Positions 15,578-22,135 of a stretch of DNA of 36,123 nucleotides are shown here, piece after piece. The notes beneath the pieces are model-generated. The model had not been told where the DNA came from. It searched no databases and saw nothing but the letters and a program-made list of their open reading frames with translations. Numbering within the stretch: position 1 is the first letter of the stretch; each line of letters starts with the position of its first letter. The DNA is taken from NCBI GenBank assembly GCA_948999435.1, contig CARJCM010000007.1, forward strand, positions 1-36,123. Reading direction: 5' to 3'. The stretch comes from an uncultured Bacilli bacterium (GTDB lineage Bacteria > Bacillota_I > Bacilli_A > RF39 > UBA660). A program made the position numbers and the translations under genes.

Positions 15578-17134
15578 CTTTTTTCTATTTCTTTCCCATT
15601 TCTTTCGAATTGGATTAATATCTAAATTTATAAATAAAATATCTAATAATTGTAAAAAATCATTCTTTGAGATAACCATTTCCCAAATAGATCTATTATT
15701 AATAAAGACTTTTGGTTCCCATACTCCTTTCTTCTTACTATATCGTTTAATTTTTAAATTTTTTCCTGTAGTATAAAATCTCCATTTATCCCCTACAACA
15801 TCAATTTGATTATGAATTAAACTATTACGCATTTTCCAACCAAAATCTTTATACCCATCTCCTTTTACATCCTCTTCAAGCAAAGATGTATAAAGTTCCA
15901 ATTCTTTTAATGCATCTATTTTAGATTTTCTTTGTCCCCCATAAGTATCTATTTCTGATATATATCTATTTAACACTTTTATATATTCTTTATAAACATT
16001 ATTCGCATGTACATATCTAGCTTCTCCTCCAAAACTAGTTATAAGTTGCGGTTTATAAACTGCTCTTTCTTGTCTTATCCCTGCAAAATAAATAGTCGCA
16101 TACACTTTAAGTAGAAAATCAAAAGCATCTTTTATAGCTAGTAAACTAATATTTTTGCATTCACCCTTATCAATTTCTTGTAACAGATTTAATAAATAAA
16201 TTAACATTGTTGAATTATGCATATAAACATCACTACATCTACTTTTTCTTAAAAGATACTGCAACTTTTCTTTAAAAGATAATGACCCAAATAATTCATC
16301 TGTAATATCTTCTTCTTGAAATTCAAAAGGTAAAAGTTCTAATTTTATTTTATTTCCAAACCTTTCTTCAATATCTTTAAAATAATAATTAATTTGTCTA
16401 GCAACATAATCTCTATCTTTACTTAAAACAATTTGATTACCATGTATCATGGCAACAGCTACTTGAAAAATAAGTTCAAAAGTAATTTTATCACAAGAAG
16501 CAATAGAAGTATTTAAAGCATTATATATAGTTTCTTTATTACTTGTTAAAGATGTTACCTTATAAAAATTAATTAATCTATTTTCACAACAATATTTAAA
16601 TTCTTCAGGTGTAATATTATCTCCATTAACAAAAGACATCACAGAAACATCGCTCATGCCTTTTTGTAAAGCTAGCTTTTTATTAGAAAGTACAATTTTA
16701 ACAAGTCTTTCTAACCATACAATATCAAACTCGGCTTTAAAACCACTTTTATTATGAACATAAATCATTCCATCTTTATACCTAAAATGACAATGGGATA
16801 AACATCCTCTAATCGCTTCAAATTGTTGTCTAAAAGAATAATCAGAATTACTTTTATAACCACGACCATAAAATTCAAATATTTCTTCTTCTATTTTTTC
16901 GTCTTTTATAGATTTTAATGGTTTCATTAAAAATATTGCATCTAATATAAAATCTGGAATAGAATCTATAAGTTCATCAATATTATTACAAAAAAATGTA
17001 ATAAGTGTCCATAATTTAATTTCAAATATATTATCTTTAACAACATTAAAACAACTTTCATCTTTTGACTCAACATAATCTATTAAATGTCTAATACCTA
17101 CTGCAGCTTTTTCGATACCTAAACGATTTTCCAT
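15566..17134 (-). CDS. Protein with two HEPN-like RxxxxH motifs, probable ribonuclease
   Basis: 522 residues, cytosolic, no membrane segment. Two separate stretches carry the HEPN-type motif: R109-GCLS-H114, followed by a beta pair 'FRYKDGMIYVHN', and R436-NSLI-H441, followed by 'DKWRFYTTG'. Each is in a helical context like the 'RNslaHg' helix of HEPN domains, with a strand pair and another helix behind. HEPN proteins with this R-x4-H motif are commonly metal-independent RNases acting in phage defence, toxin pairs and CRISPR effectors. The middle (about 150-400) is helical and not recognised. It follows trmB by 12 bases with AGAGGTGGGG before its ATG, so the two are probably cotranscribed. 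It is much shorter than Cas13 and no CRISPR array is present. Catalytic function is inferred only from the motifs. Confidence 0.65.
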   Translation of the reverse strand: MENRLGIEKAAVGIRHLIDYVESKDESCFNVVKDNIFEIKLWTLITFFCNNIDELIDSIPDFILDAIFLMKPLKSIKDEKIEEEIFEFYGRGYKSNSDYSFRQQFEAIRGCLSHCHFRYKDGMIYVHNKSGFKAEFDIVWLERLVKIVLSNKKLALQKGMSDVSVMSFVNGDNITPEEFKYCCENRLINFYKVTSLTSNKETIYNALNTSIASCDKITFELIFQVAVAMIHGNQIVLSKDRDYVARQINYYFKDIEERFGNKIKLELLPFEFQEEDITDELFGSLSFKEKLQYLLRKSRCSDVYMHNSTMLIYLLNLLQEIDKGECKNISLLAIKDAFDFLLKVYATIYFAGIRQERAVYKPQLITSFGGEARYVHANNVYKEYIKVLNRYISEIDTYGGQRKSKIDALKELELYTSLLEEDVKGDGYKDFGWKMRNSLIHNQIDVVGDKWRFYTTGKNLKIKRYSKKKGVWEPKVFINNRSIWEMVISKNDFLQLLDILFINLDINPIRKKWERNRKKPND

Positions 17135-17146
17135 AACCCCACCTCT

Positions 17147-17770
17147 TTATTTTTCTGCGACTAAATAATTTATTTTAACTCCTAATTTCATAAACTTAAT
17201 TTCATATTCAGTTGGAATATTTTCTATCTCACTACTTGCTAAATCTAAATTAACATCTCTTAAGATATAACCATATTCACTAAGACTAACTAAAGAACTT
17301 TGAAATAAGATTAAATTATCTGTTTTCATCACAATTCTTTTTTTATTTTTAAAAACATCATCATATATCTTCAAAAAAACTTCACTAGAAAGTCTTCTAC
17401 TCGCGTGTCTTTTCTTAGGCCAAGGATCTGAAAAGTTTAAATAAATAGTTTCTACTTCTTTAGAAAAAACTTCATTTAAATTTAAAGCATCCATATTAAT
17501 AATCCGAAGATTAGCAAGTTTATCAGGATATTTTTTTATCGCTCTTGCAATAACACCTGAATATTTCTCAATTCCAATAAAATTAATATTAGGATATTTA
17601 AGAGCCATATGATAAATATAATCTCCTTTACCCATTCCAATTTCTATATGAATAGCATTATTATTTCCAAACTCCTCTTGCCATTTTCCTTTTAAAAGAC
17701 CACCATCTTTAATTAGATAATCACAATTTTCTACTAAAATATCTTTATCTTTTAAATTTCTAAGTCTCAT
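17147..17770 (-). CDS. trmB: tRNA (guanine-N7-)-methyltransferase
   Basis: 207 residues from the ATG at 17770; an in-frame TTG two codons earlier (17776) is also possible, and the ribosome binding site is weak for both. The SAM-binding motif 'IHIEIGMGKGDYI' lies at about 43-55, and the family signature 'FSDPWPKKRHASRRL' at about 113-127, with Asp and Lys/Arg contacts to tRNA. The enzyme methylates G46 in the variable loop of tRNAs in the cytosol. Length and motifs match the family. The next gene, the double-HEPN protein, follows by 12 bases. Confidence 0.95.
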   Translation of the reverse strand: MRLRNLKDKDILVENCDYLIKDGGLLKGKWQEEFGNNNAIHIEIGMGKGDYIYHMALKYPNINFIGIEKYSGVIARAIKKYPDKLANLRIINMDALNLNEVFSKEVETIYLNFSDPWPKKRHASRRLSSEVFLKIYDDVFKNKKRIVMKTDNLILFQSSLVSLSEYGYILRDVNLDLASSEIENIPTEYEIKFMKLGVKINYLVAEK

Positions 17771-17829
17771 AGACAAAAATCACTACTTTCAATTAATTTG
17801 CATATAATAAATTAGAAAGGAAGCTGTTT

Positions 17830-18174
17830 ATGAAAAAAGACCGAAATACCTTTTTTGCTGAATCAAGCTTTATGAATCAATCTAATTTTCCTGGACCAAA
17901 TCCCAATATGAATATTGCAAATGCACCATTTATGCAAAGTGCTTATGCCAACCAAGGTTTTTATGCTGGTCCCATGAATAACAATATGCCTAATAATTAT
18001 AACACACAAATGCCATCCAATACAAATTATAATGATTATTCTGATTTAGAATCACGTTTAAGCAAAATAGAACGAAACATAAATCGTCTTGATGCTAGAA
18101 TATCAAAGCTAGAAAATACTAATTTTTATCCAACTGAAGAAACTGATACAACTAATAATATATATATGGTTTAA
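17830..18174 (+). CDS. Small Asn/Pro/Met-rich protein with C-terminal coiled coil, coat-like
   Basis: 114 residues. The first 70 are of low complexity, rich in Asn, Pro, Met, Tyr and Gly ('MNNNMPNNYNTQMPSNTNYN'), with no signal peptide. Residues about 74-98 form a heptad-repeat coiled coil ('LESRLSKIERNINRLDARIS'). Such composition is typical of spore coat and related morphogenetic proteins in Bacillota, and the gene lies beside a Cse60-family gene and another Pro/Gly/Tyr-rich protein, but no defined family is recognised. A site AAAGGAAG precedes the ATG, and a TATAAT-like box lies about 30 bases upstream. It ends in a terminator that overlaps its last codons. Confidence 0.65.
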   Translation: MKKDRNTFFAESSFMNQSNFPGPNPNMNIANAPFMQSAYANQGFYAGPMNNNMPNNYNTQMPSNTNYNDYSDLESRLSKIERNINRLDARISKLENTNFYPTEETDTTNNIYMV

Positions 18175-18194
18175 GAAAGTTAAACCATATTTTT
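18164..18194 (+). terminator. Intrinsic terminator overlapping the end of the coat-like gene
   Basis: Perfect 11-bp stem ATATGGTTTAA/TTAAACCATAT (18164-18174 with 18180-18190), 5-base loop, then five T. The stop codon TAA is part of the stem. It can also act for the convergent cse60-like gene ending at 18193. Confidence 0.85.
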
Positions 18195-18363
18195 AATTAT
18201 AAATAATCATTGCTGTAAAACAATAAATTTGTTCATCACCAAACATTGCGACAGCTGTTTGAAATTTAATATCAATAAGTTCCCCTTTCAAATTAGCTAA
18301 AAATGCATTAACTGAAGTTTCTAAATCTTTTTCATGCGACTCATCTATTATTTTAACCTTCAT
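18193..18363 (-). CDS. Cse60-family sporulation protein
   Basis: 56 residues, too short for most ORF lists. It begins MKVKIIDESHEKDLETSVNA, has 'IDIKFQTAVAMFGDEQIYC' in the middle, and ends 'FTAMIIYN'. This matches the small conserved Cse60 (YteV) family of Bacillota: the same length, the 'MKVKIFDE.HEKDLE' opening and the 'IYCYSAMIIY' ending. In Bacillus subtilis cse60 is reported to be transcribed under sigma-E in the mother cell; its molecular function is not known. GGTG lies 7 bases before the ATG, as for the pncC-like gene upstream. Its presence hints that this lineage forms spores or did so recently. Confidence 0.85.
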   Translation of the reverse strand: MKVKIIDESHEKDLETSVNAFLANLKGELIDIKFQTAVAMFGDEQIYCFTAMIIYN

Positions 18364-18396
18364 ATTATCACCAATAATATCATAGCATAAAAAAAA

Positions 18397-18855
18397 TTAC
18401 TTAATTGTCGAATTAAATAATTTTCTAAAATCTTCAATAACTTCTAATTTATTTTCTTTTCGTGTTTCTTTTTTTATTTCACAAAAACTAAAATAATATT
18501 TATCATCTAATCTATTATAAATACAAATGTCAACTCCTTTAGGTTCATTTAAATTACTCGTAAGACGTCCCGTAATCCCAACCCCTAAATCACTATTACT
18601 AAATTTAGCGATATTATATGCCATTTCTCTAGCAGTTTCTTTACTATAAACAGAATATTTATCTATTATATCTTTATTTACACCCATTTTAATTTTAAAT
18701 TCTGTACTATAAGTAACCGCACTAAATTTTAAAATACTACTAGCATCTGGAATATCAGTTATTAAACTTGCAAGTAACCCACCAGTACAAGACTCCATAG
18801 TAGCAATAGTAATATTATTATCTATTAAATATTTTACTATACCTTCTAAATTCAT
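18397..18855 (-). CDS. PncC / CinA C-terminal domain family protein (NMN amidohydrolase)
   Basis: 152 residues from the ATG at 18855, with GGTG 7 bases upstream; a TTG four codons earlier is less likely. The family signature 'MESCTGGLLASLITDIPDAS' lies at about 20-39, followed by 'AVTYSTEFKIKMGV' and 'GVGITG'. The usual glycine/proline-rich 'GPGGG' stretch after the last motif is replaced by 'RLTSNLNEPKGVD', a noticeable departure. Members deamidate nicotinamide mononucleotide to nicotinate mononucleotide in NAD recycling, either alone or as the C-terminal domain of CinA. Here it is free-standing. The substituted loop leaves some doubt about activity. Confidence 0.85.
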   Translation of the reverse strand: MNLEGIVKYLIDNNITIATMESCTGGLLASLITDIPDASSILKFSAVTYSTEFKIKMGVNKDIIDKYSVYSKETAREMAYNIAKFSNSDLGVGITGRLTSNLNEPKGVDICIYNRLDDKYYFSFCEIKKETRKENKLEVIEDFRKLFNSTIK

Positions 18856-18884
18856 TATTATCACCAATATAATTTTATCACAAT

Positions 18885-18908
18885 ATAAAACAGATGACCA
18901 GCCATCTG
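18885..18908 (-). terminator. Hairpin terminator of the Pro/Gly/Tyr-rich gene
   Basis: 6-bp stem CAGATG/CATCTG (18891-18908) with a 6-base loop, followed on the minus strand by TTTTAT. It is a short stem, so efficiency may be modest. Confidence 0.6.
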
Positions 18909-18917
18909 CTTTAATTT

Positions 18918-19169
18918 TTAATAACCATAAGGTCCTGGTATATAACCTCCATATGAATAGTAAGAATAAGGAGCTCCTGGACGATAGTAAGGTGGCATAG
19001 GTCCTGGTCCATATCCTGGTTGCGGTGCTGCGTTTATTATAGGACGTGGTCTAGTAAGACCTATTGCTGCTCCACCTACTAAAGCCCCTGTTAAAAATGG
19101 AAAAATAAATTGTCTATCACCAGTATTATTCATCGGACGACTATAATACATATTTTGATAATTATTCAT
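18918..19169 (-). CDS. Small Pro/Gly/Tyr-rich protein with glycine-rich hydrophobic segment
   Basis: 83 residues if translation begins at MNNYQNMYYS (19169), for which AAAGG lies about 12 bases upstream; a start at 19193 has no such site. An Asn/Tyr-rich head is followed by a short hydrophobic glycine-rich segment 'PFLTGALVGGAAIGL' (about residues 24-38) and a tail of Pro, Gly and Tyr ('YYRPGAPYSYYSYGGYIPG'). Small proteins with such layout occur among spore coat and inner-membrane spore proteins of Bacillota. No defined family is recognised. It shares a neighbourhood with the Cse60-like and coat-like genes. Confidence 0.6.
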   Translation of the reverse strand: MNNYQNMYYSRPMNNTGDRQFIFPFLTGALVGGAAIGLTRPRPIINAAPQPGYGPGPMPPYYRPGAPYSYYSYGGYIPGPYGY

Positions 19170-19326
19170 GAATAAATCAAACCTTTCTAACATAATTTAT
19201 GCCAAAAAGAAAAAAAAGCTTAAGACTAAAGCCCAGCATCCTTATTTCATTTAAGACAATTTTTTTCAATGTGCCAAAGCATTAACAAGAAAAGAATTAA
19301 TAAAAAAGAAATATAATAGTTCTAAA

Positions 19327-19557
19327 TTATTCTTCTGGTTTATTTTTTAATTTTATCACTCTTCTAGCAAATTTTTGTTGTCCCTGTCTAGCTTTTTCTC
19401 GAGCTTCATCATAAGCAAAAGTCGGACTATAAAAATCACTAGGTTGTCCACTTTCTCTATCAATAACTTTAAATATAGGATTAATCTCTCTTCTTTTTTT
19501 ATTTCTCAAAAGTTTTTCTCTCTCTAATAATTTTCTAATATCTCTTTCTCTACTCAT
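19327..19557 (-). CDS. Small basic protein cotranslated with tyrS
   Basis: 76 residues, strongly charged and helical, beginning MSRERDIRKLLEREKLLRNK, with a centre 'SGQPSDFYSPTFAYDEARE' and a Lys-rich C-terminus. No membrane segment or cysteine. Its ATG overlaps the tyrS stop by one base (TAATG), so translation is coupled. The Arg/Lys composition suggests binding to RNA or to the ribosome, but I recognise no family. No clear terminator follows; a weak 5-bp stem and a T run lie near 19207-19260. Confidence 0.6.
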   Translation of the reverse strand: MSRERDIRKLLEREKLLRNKKRREINPIFKVIDRESGQPSDFYSPTFAYDEAREKARQGQQKFARRVIKLKNKPEE

Positions 19558-20783
19558 TAAGAAACCCTCCCCAAGTAATAATTCTTTTTACCTTTTTTAA
19601 TAATAATTAATTTATTATCAATAGTATCATTTTTACTAACAACATAATCTAAATCATTTATTTTTTTATTATTAAAAGATATTGCACCAGCACTTACAAA
19701 TTCTTTAGCTTCTCTTTTACTAGAACAAATTCCATATTCCACAACAAAATCTAAAATATTTTTATCAAGTAGAATATCAATAGTAGGAACACCATTCAAA
19801 GAAGAAATAATATCATCACTAGAAAGCTCTGTAACTTTCTCACTAAATAAAGATTCACTTATTTTTAAAGCATGTTCATATTCCTCGTGTCCATGTAAAA
19901 AAGTAATAACTTCTTCCGCTAGTTTTTTATGAGCTATTCTTTTCTCAGGTGCCTCCATATGTAATTTTTCTAATTCTTCGATTTCTTCACGGCTTAGGAA
20001 AGTAAGTTTTTTCAAATAATCAATAACCATATCATCTTCAGTATTAATAAAGAATTGATATAGTTCATAAGCACTTGTTTTATTTATATCAAGCCAAATA
20101 GCATTACCTTCTGTTTTACCAAATTTAGTTCCATCTTTTTTAGTGATTAAAGGCATAGTCATACCATAAGCTTCTTTACCAGTTTTCTTTCTTATTAAAT
20201 CAATACCAGCAGTAATATTACCCCATTGGTCTTGACCTGCTACTTGCATAATACAATTCTTATTTTGATATAGCCATAAAAAATCTAAAGCTTGCATAAT
20301 CATATAAGAAAATTCTGTATAAGTAATACCAGCATCAAGTCTTCTTCTAATAATATCTTTATCAAGCATATAATTAATTGGAAAATACTTACCATAATCT
20401 CTTAAATAATCAATAAAATTAACATCTTTACTCCAGTCATAATTATTAACTATTTCAAAACCAAATATTTTTTTTACTTGGCGAGTTAAGCTATCTACAT
20501 TTTTTTGGACTGCTTCCTTAGTAATCATTGCTCTTTCAGCAGTAGGTTTAGGATCTCCTATTTGTCCTGTTGCTCCTCCTATTAATAAAATAGGATTATG
20601 CCCTGCTTTTTTTAATCTACTAGCAATAAGAAATGAAGAAAAATGTCCAATATGAAGTGAATCTCCTGTTGGATCTGTTCCAATATAAAAAGTCACGCCT
20701 CCATTATTTAATAATTCTTCTACTTTAGGGCTACTTACATCTTTAACAAGTCCTCTCCATTTTAAATCTTCAAAAAAAGTCAT
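19557..20783 (-). CDS. tyrS: Tyrosyl-tRNA synthetase
   Basis: 408 residues. Class I motifs are clear: HIGH in 'DSLHIGHFSSFLIASRL' (about 40-56), 'GGATGQIGDP' (about 68-77), tyrosine-binding 'YTEFSYMIMQALDF', 'GQDQWGNITAGIDL', and KFGKT in place of KMSKS (about 230-234). A C-terminal S4 RNA-binding domain (about 345-405) is present. It charges tRNA-Tyr in the cytosol. It lies 2 bases after the aminopeptidase gene and runs into a small basic protein. Upstream of the operon is a T-box with an apparent tyrosine (UAC) specifier, which fits its regulation by uncharged tRNA-Tyr. Confidence 0.97.
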   Translation of the reverse strand: MTFFEDLKWRGLVKDVSSPKVEELLNNGGVTFYIGTDPTGDSLHIGHFSSFLIASRLKKAGHNPILLIGGATGQIGDPKPTAERAMITKEAVQKNVDSLTRQVKKIFGFEIVNNYDWSKDVNFIDYLRDYGKYFPINYMLDKDIIRRRLDAGITYTEFSYMIMQALDFLWLYQNKNCIMQVAGQDQWGNITAGIDLIRKKTGKEAYGMTMPLITKKDGTKFGKTEGNAIWLDINKTSAYELYQFFINTEDDMVIDYLKKLTFLSREEIEELEKLHMEAPEKRIAHKKLAEEVITFLHGHEEYEHALKISESLFSEKVTELSSDDIISSLNGVPTIDILLDKNILDFVVEYGICSSKREAKEFVSAGAISFNNKKINDLDYVVSKNDTIDNKLIIIKKGKKNYYLGRVS

Positions 20784-20785
20784 TA

Positions 20786-21979
20786 TTATCTCTCCTTAAA
20801 ATTTCCGTTTTCCATTATAACCTTTTTATCGCCATTTTGCAAGTAGGCAGTTATTTTTAAATCATCTGTTCCGATAAAGAAATCAACATGTGTATGTGAA
20901 TAATTAAGTCCCATTTCTAACAACTGATCATTATTTTTCTCTAAACCACCTTTAATACATTCGGCAAAACTAGCTCCGAGTGCTAAATGACAAGAAGCAT
21001 TTTCATCATATAAAGTATTTTTAAAAATAACTCCTGATTTAGATATAGGTGAATCAAAATCTACTAAAGCAACCTCTCCAAGATAACTTGCACCTTCATC
21101 GGTATCCATTATTCCCTTTAAAACTTCTTTACCAGTCTCTGCATCATAATCTATAACTTTACCATCCCGAAAGTCTAACCAAAAATTATTTATTACTTTA
21201 TTATTATGAATAAGCATTTTAGATGAATACACTCTCCCATTTACTCGTAATCTATCAGGAGAAGTAAACACTTCTTCAGTTGGCATATTAACAATATTTT
21301 GTCCATCAGCACTTTGAAATAAATAACCTTTAGGTAAACCAATATTTATATTAGTGCCTATTCTATTTTCATAAACTAAATAATCGATATCTAAATCATT
21401 TAAGTATTTAGCCCGCATTGCTAATTTTTCCATTTTATTATCCCAAGAAGCAACAGGATTATCTTCATTTATTAAGCAAATATCAAATATTAAATTCCAT
21501 AAATCATCAAGACTCATTCCTAAATTATCTGCCCAAATTTTATTAGGCACACAAGAAATATTCCATTTAATCAAGCCTTTATGCTGATAATGTTTATATT
21601 CTTCTATTGATTTCATTTGATAAGCACTAACTTTACTAAGAAGCTCTGAATCTACATCTTTATAATAATCTGGTAAAGTAGATGATAAAGATAAAAAAGC
21701 ATAACCTTCCTTTGCCATTTTATTAAACTTAGTTCTATCCATAATTGGATTAGCAATTATTTCTTCATAAGTATTATTTAAATATAGTTCTCTTTGTTTT
21801 TCGGGATTATTTATTAAGTATTGAATATCAGTGATTCCAATTTTTTTAGCTTCTTCACTAATTATATCAATAAAATCATTTATCAAATCATAACCAATAA
21901 TAAATAATTTATCTCCTTGTTTTAATCTTAAACAACCTTCAATTAAAAATCTTGCATATTTTCTTTTTTTGTTATCCAT
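20786..21979 (-). CDS. M29-family aminopeptidase (AmpS/PepS type)
   Basis: 397 residues. The family pattern is visible: 'EVFTSPDRLRVNGRVYSS', the metal-ligand Glu residues in 'MDTDEGASYLGEVALVD', 'KNTLYDENASCHLALGASF', and the C-terminal 'NYSHTHVDFFIGTDDL' with two His and Asp ligands for two metal ions. M29 enzymes remove N-terminal residues from peptides in the cytosol. It lies between the T-box and tyrS, 2 bases before tyrS. A peptidase in a tyrosine T-box operon would free tyrosine from peptides when the tRNA is uncharged; that link is an inference. Start has GAGGG nine bases upstream. Confidence 0.9.
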   Translation of the reverse strand: MDNKKRKYARFLIEGCLRLKQGDKLFIIGYDLINDFIDIISEEAKKIGITDIQYLINNPEKQRELYLNNTYEEIIANPIMDRTKFNKMAKEGYAFLSLSSTLPDYYKDVDSELLSKVSAYQMKSIEEYKHYQHKGLIKWNISCVPNKIWADNLGMSLDDLWNLIFDICLINEDNPVASWDNKMEKLAMRAKYLNDLDIDYLVYENRIGTNINIGLPKGYLFQSADGQNIVNMPTEEVFTSPDRLRVNGRVYSSKMLIHNNKVINNFWLDFRDGKVIDYDAETGKEVLKGIMDTDEGASYLGEVALVDFDSPISKSGVIFKNTLYDENASCHLALGASFAECIKGGLEKNNDQLLEMGLNYSHTHVDFFIGTDDLKITAYLQNGDKKVIMENGNFKER

Positions 21980-22000
21980 TTTTTATTCCCTCTTTCTAAC

Positions 22001-22130
22001 AATAAAAAGTTCACAAACTAAGGACGAATCTAATCCGCGGTACCACCTTAATTTATGAACTTAATTCATACACTCATAACTTATAACGCAAGTCAAACGT
22101 TTAACTCCAGAGTTGTAAATTCCTTCATCA
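22001..22130 (-). promoter_or_regulatory. T-box leader (tyrosine specifier), 5' part apparently missing
   Basis: On the minus strand the T-box sequence AAGGTGGTACCGCGG (22035-22049) is followed by CGTCCTT, giving the antiterminator. Upstream is a stem III-like hairpin TATGAA/TTCATA and the 3' side of stem I with CTCTGGAG (22105-22112) and a specifier TAC (22115-22117) after GAATT. A 17-pair helix (22007-22023 with 22046-22062, three G-U pairs) followed by T forms the competing terminator and encloses the T-box. The 5' arm of stem I, with its AGTA and GNUG elements, cannot be found; the stop codon of the preceding surface gene lies at 22136-22138, where that arm should be. Confidence 0.85.
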
Positions 22131-22135
22131 TTAAA

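Noticed and set aside
15566..17134. The double-HEPN protein as a small Cas13
   Set aside because: No CRISPR array, no adaptation genes and no direct repeats are visible in the window; 522 residues is shorter than known Cas13 proteins. Only the RxxxxH motifs are shared.
19194..19326. Small RNA or terminator between the Pro/Gly/Tyr-rich gene and the tyrS operon
   Set aside because: Only a 5-bp stem with a 24-base loop and a T run could be found; a CATA-type box near 19196-19204 resembles a sporulation promoter, but its -35 partner is missing.
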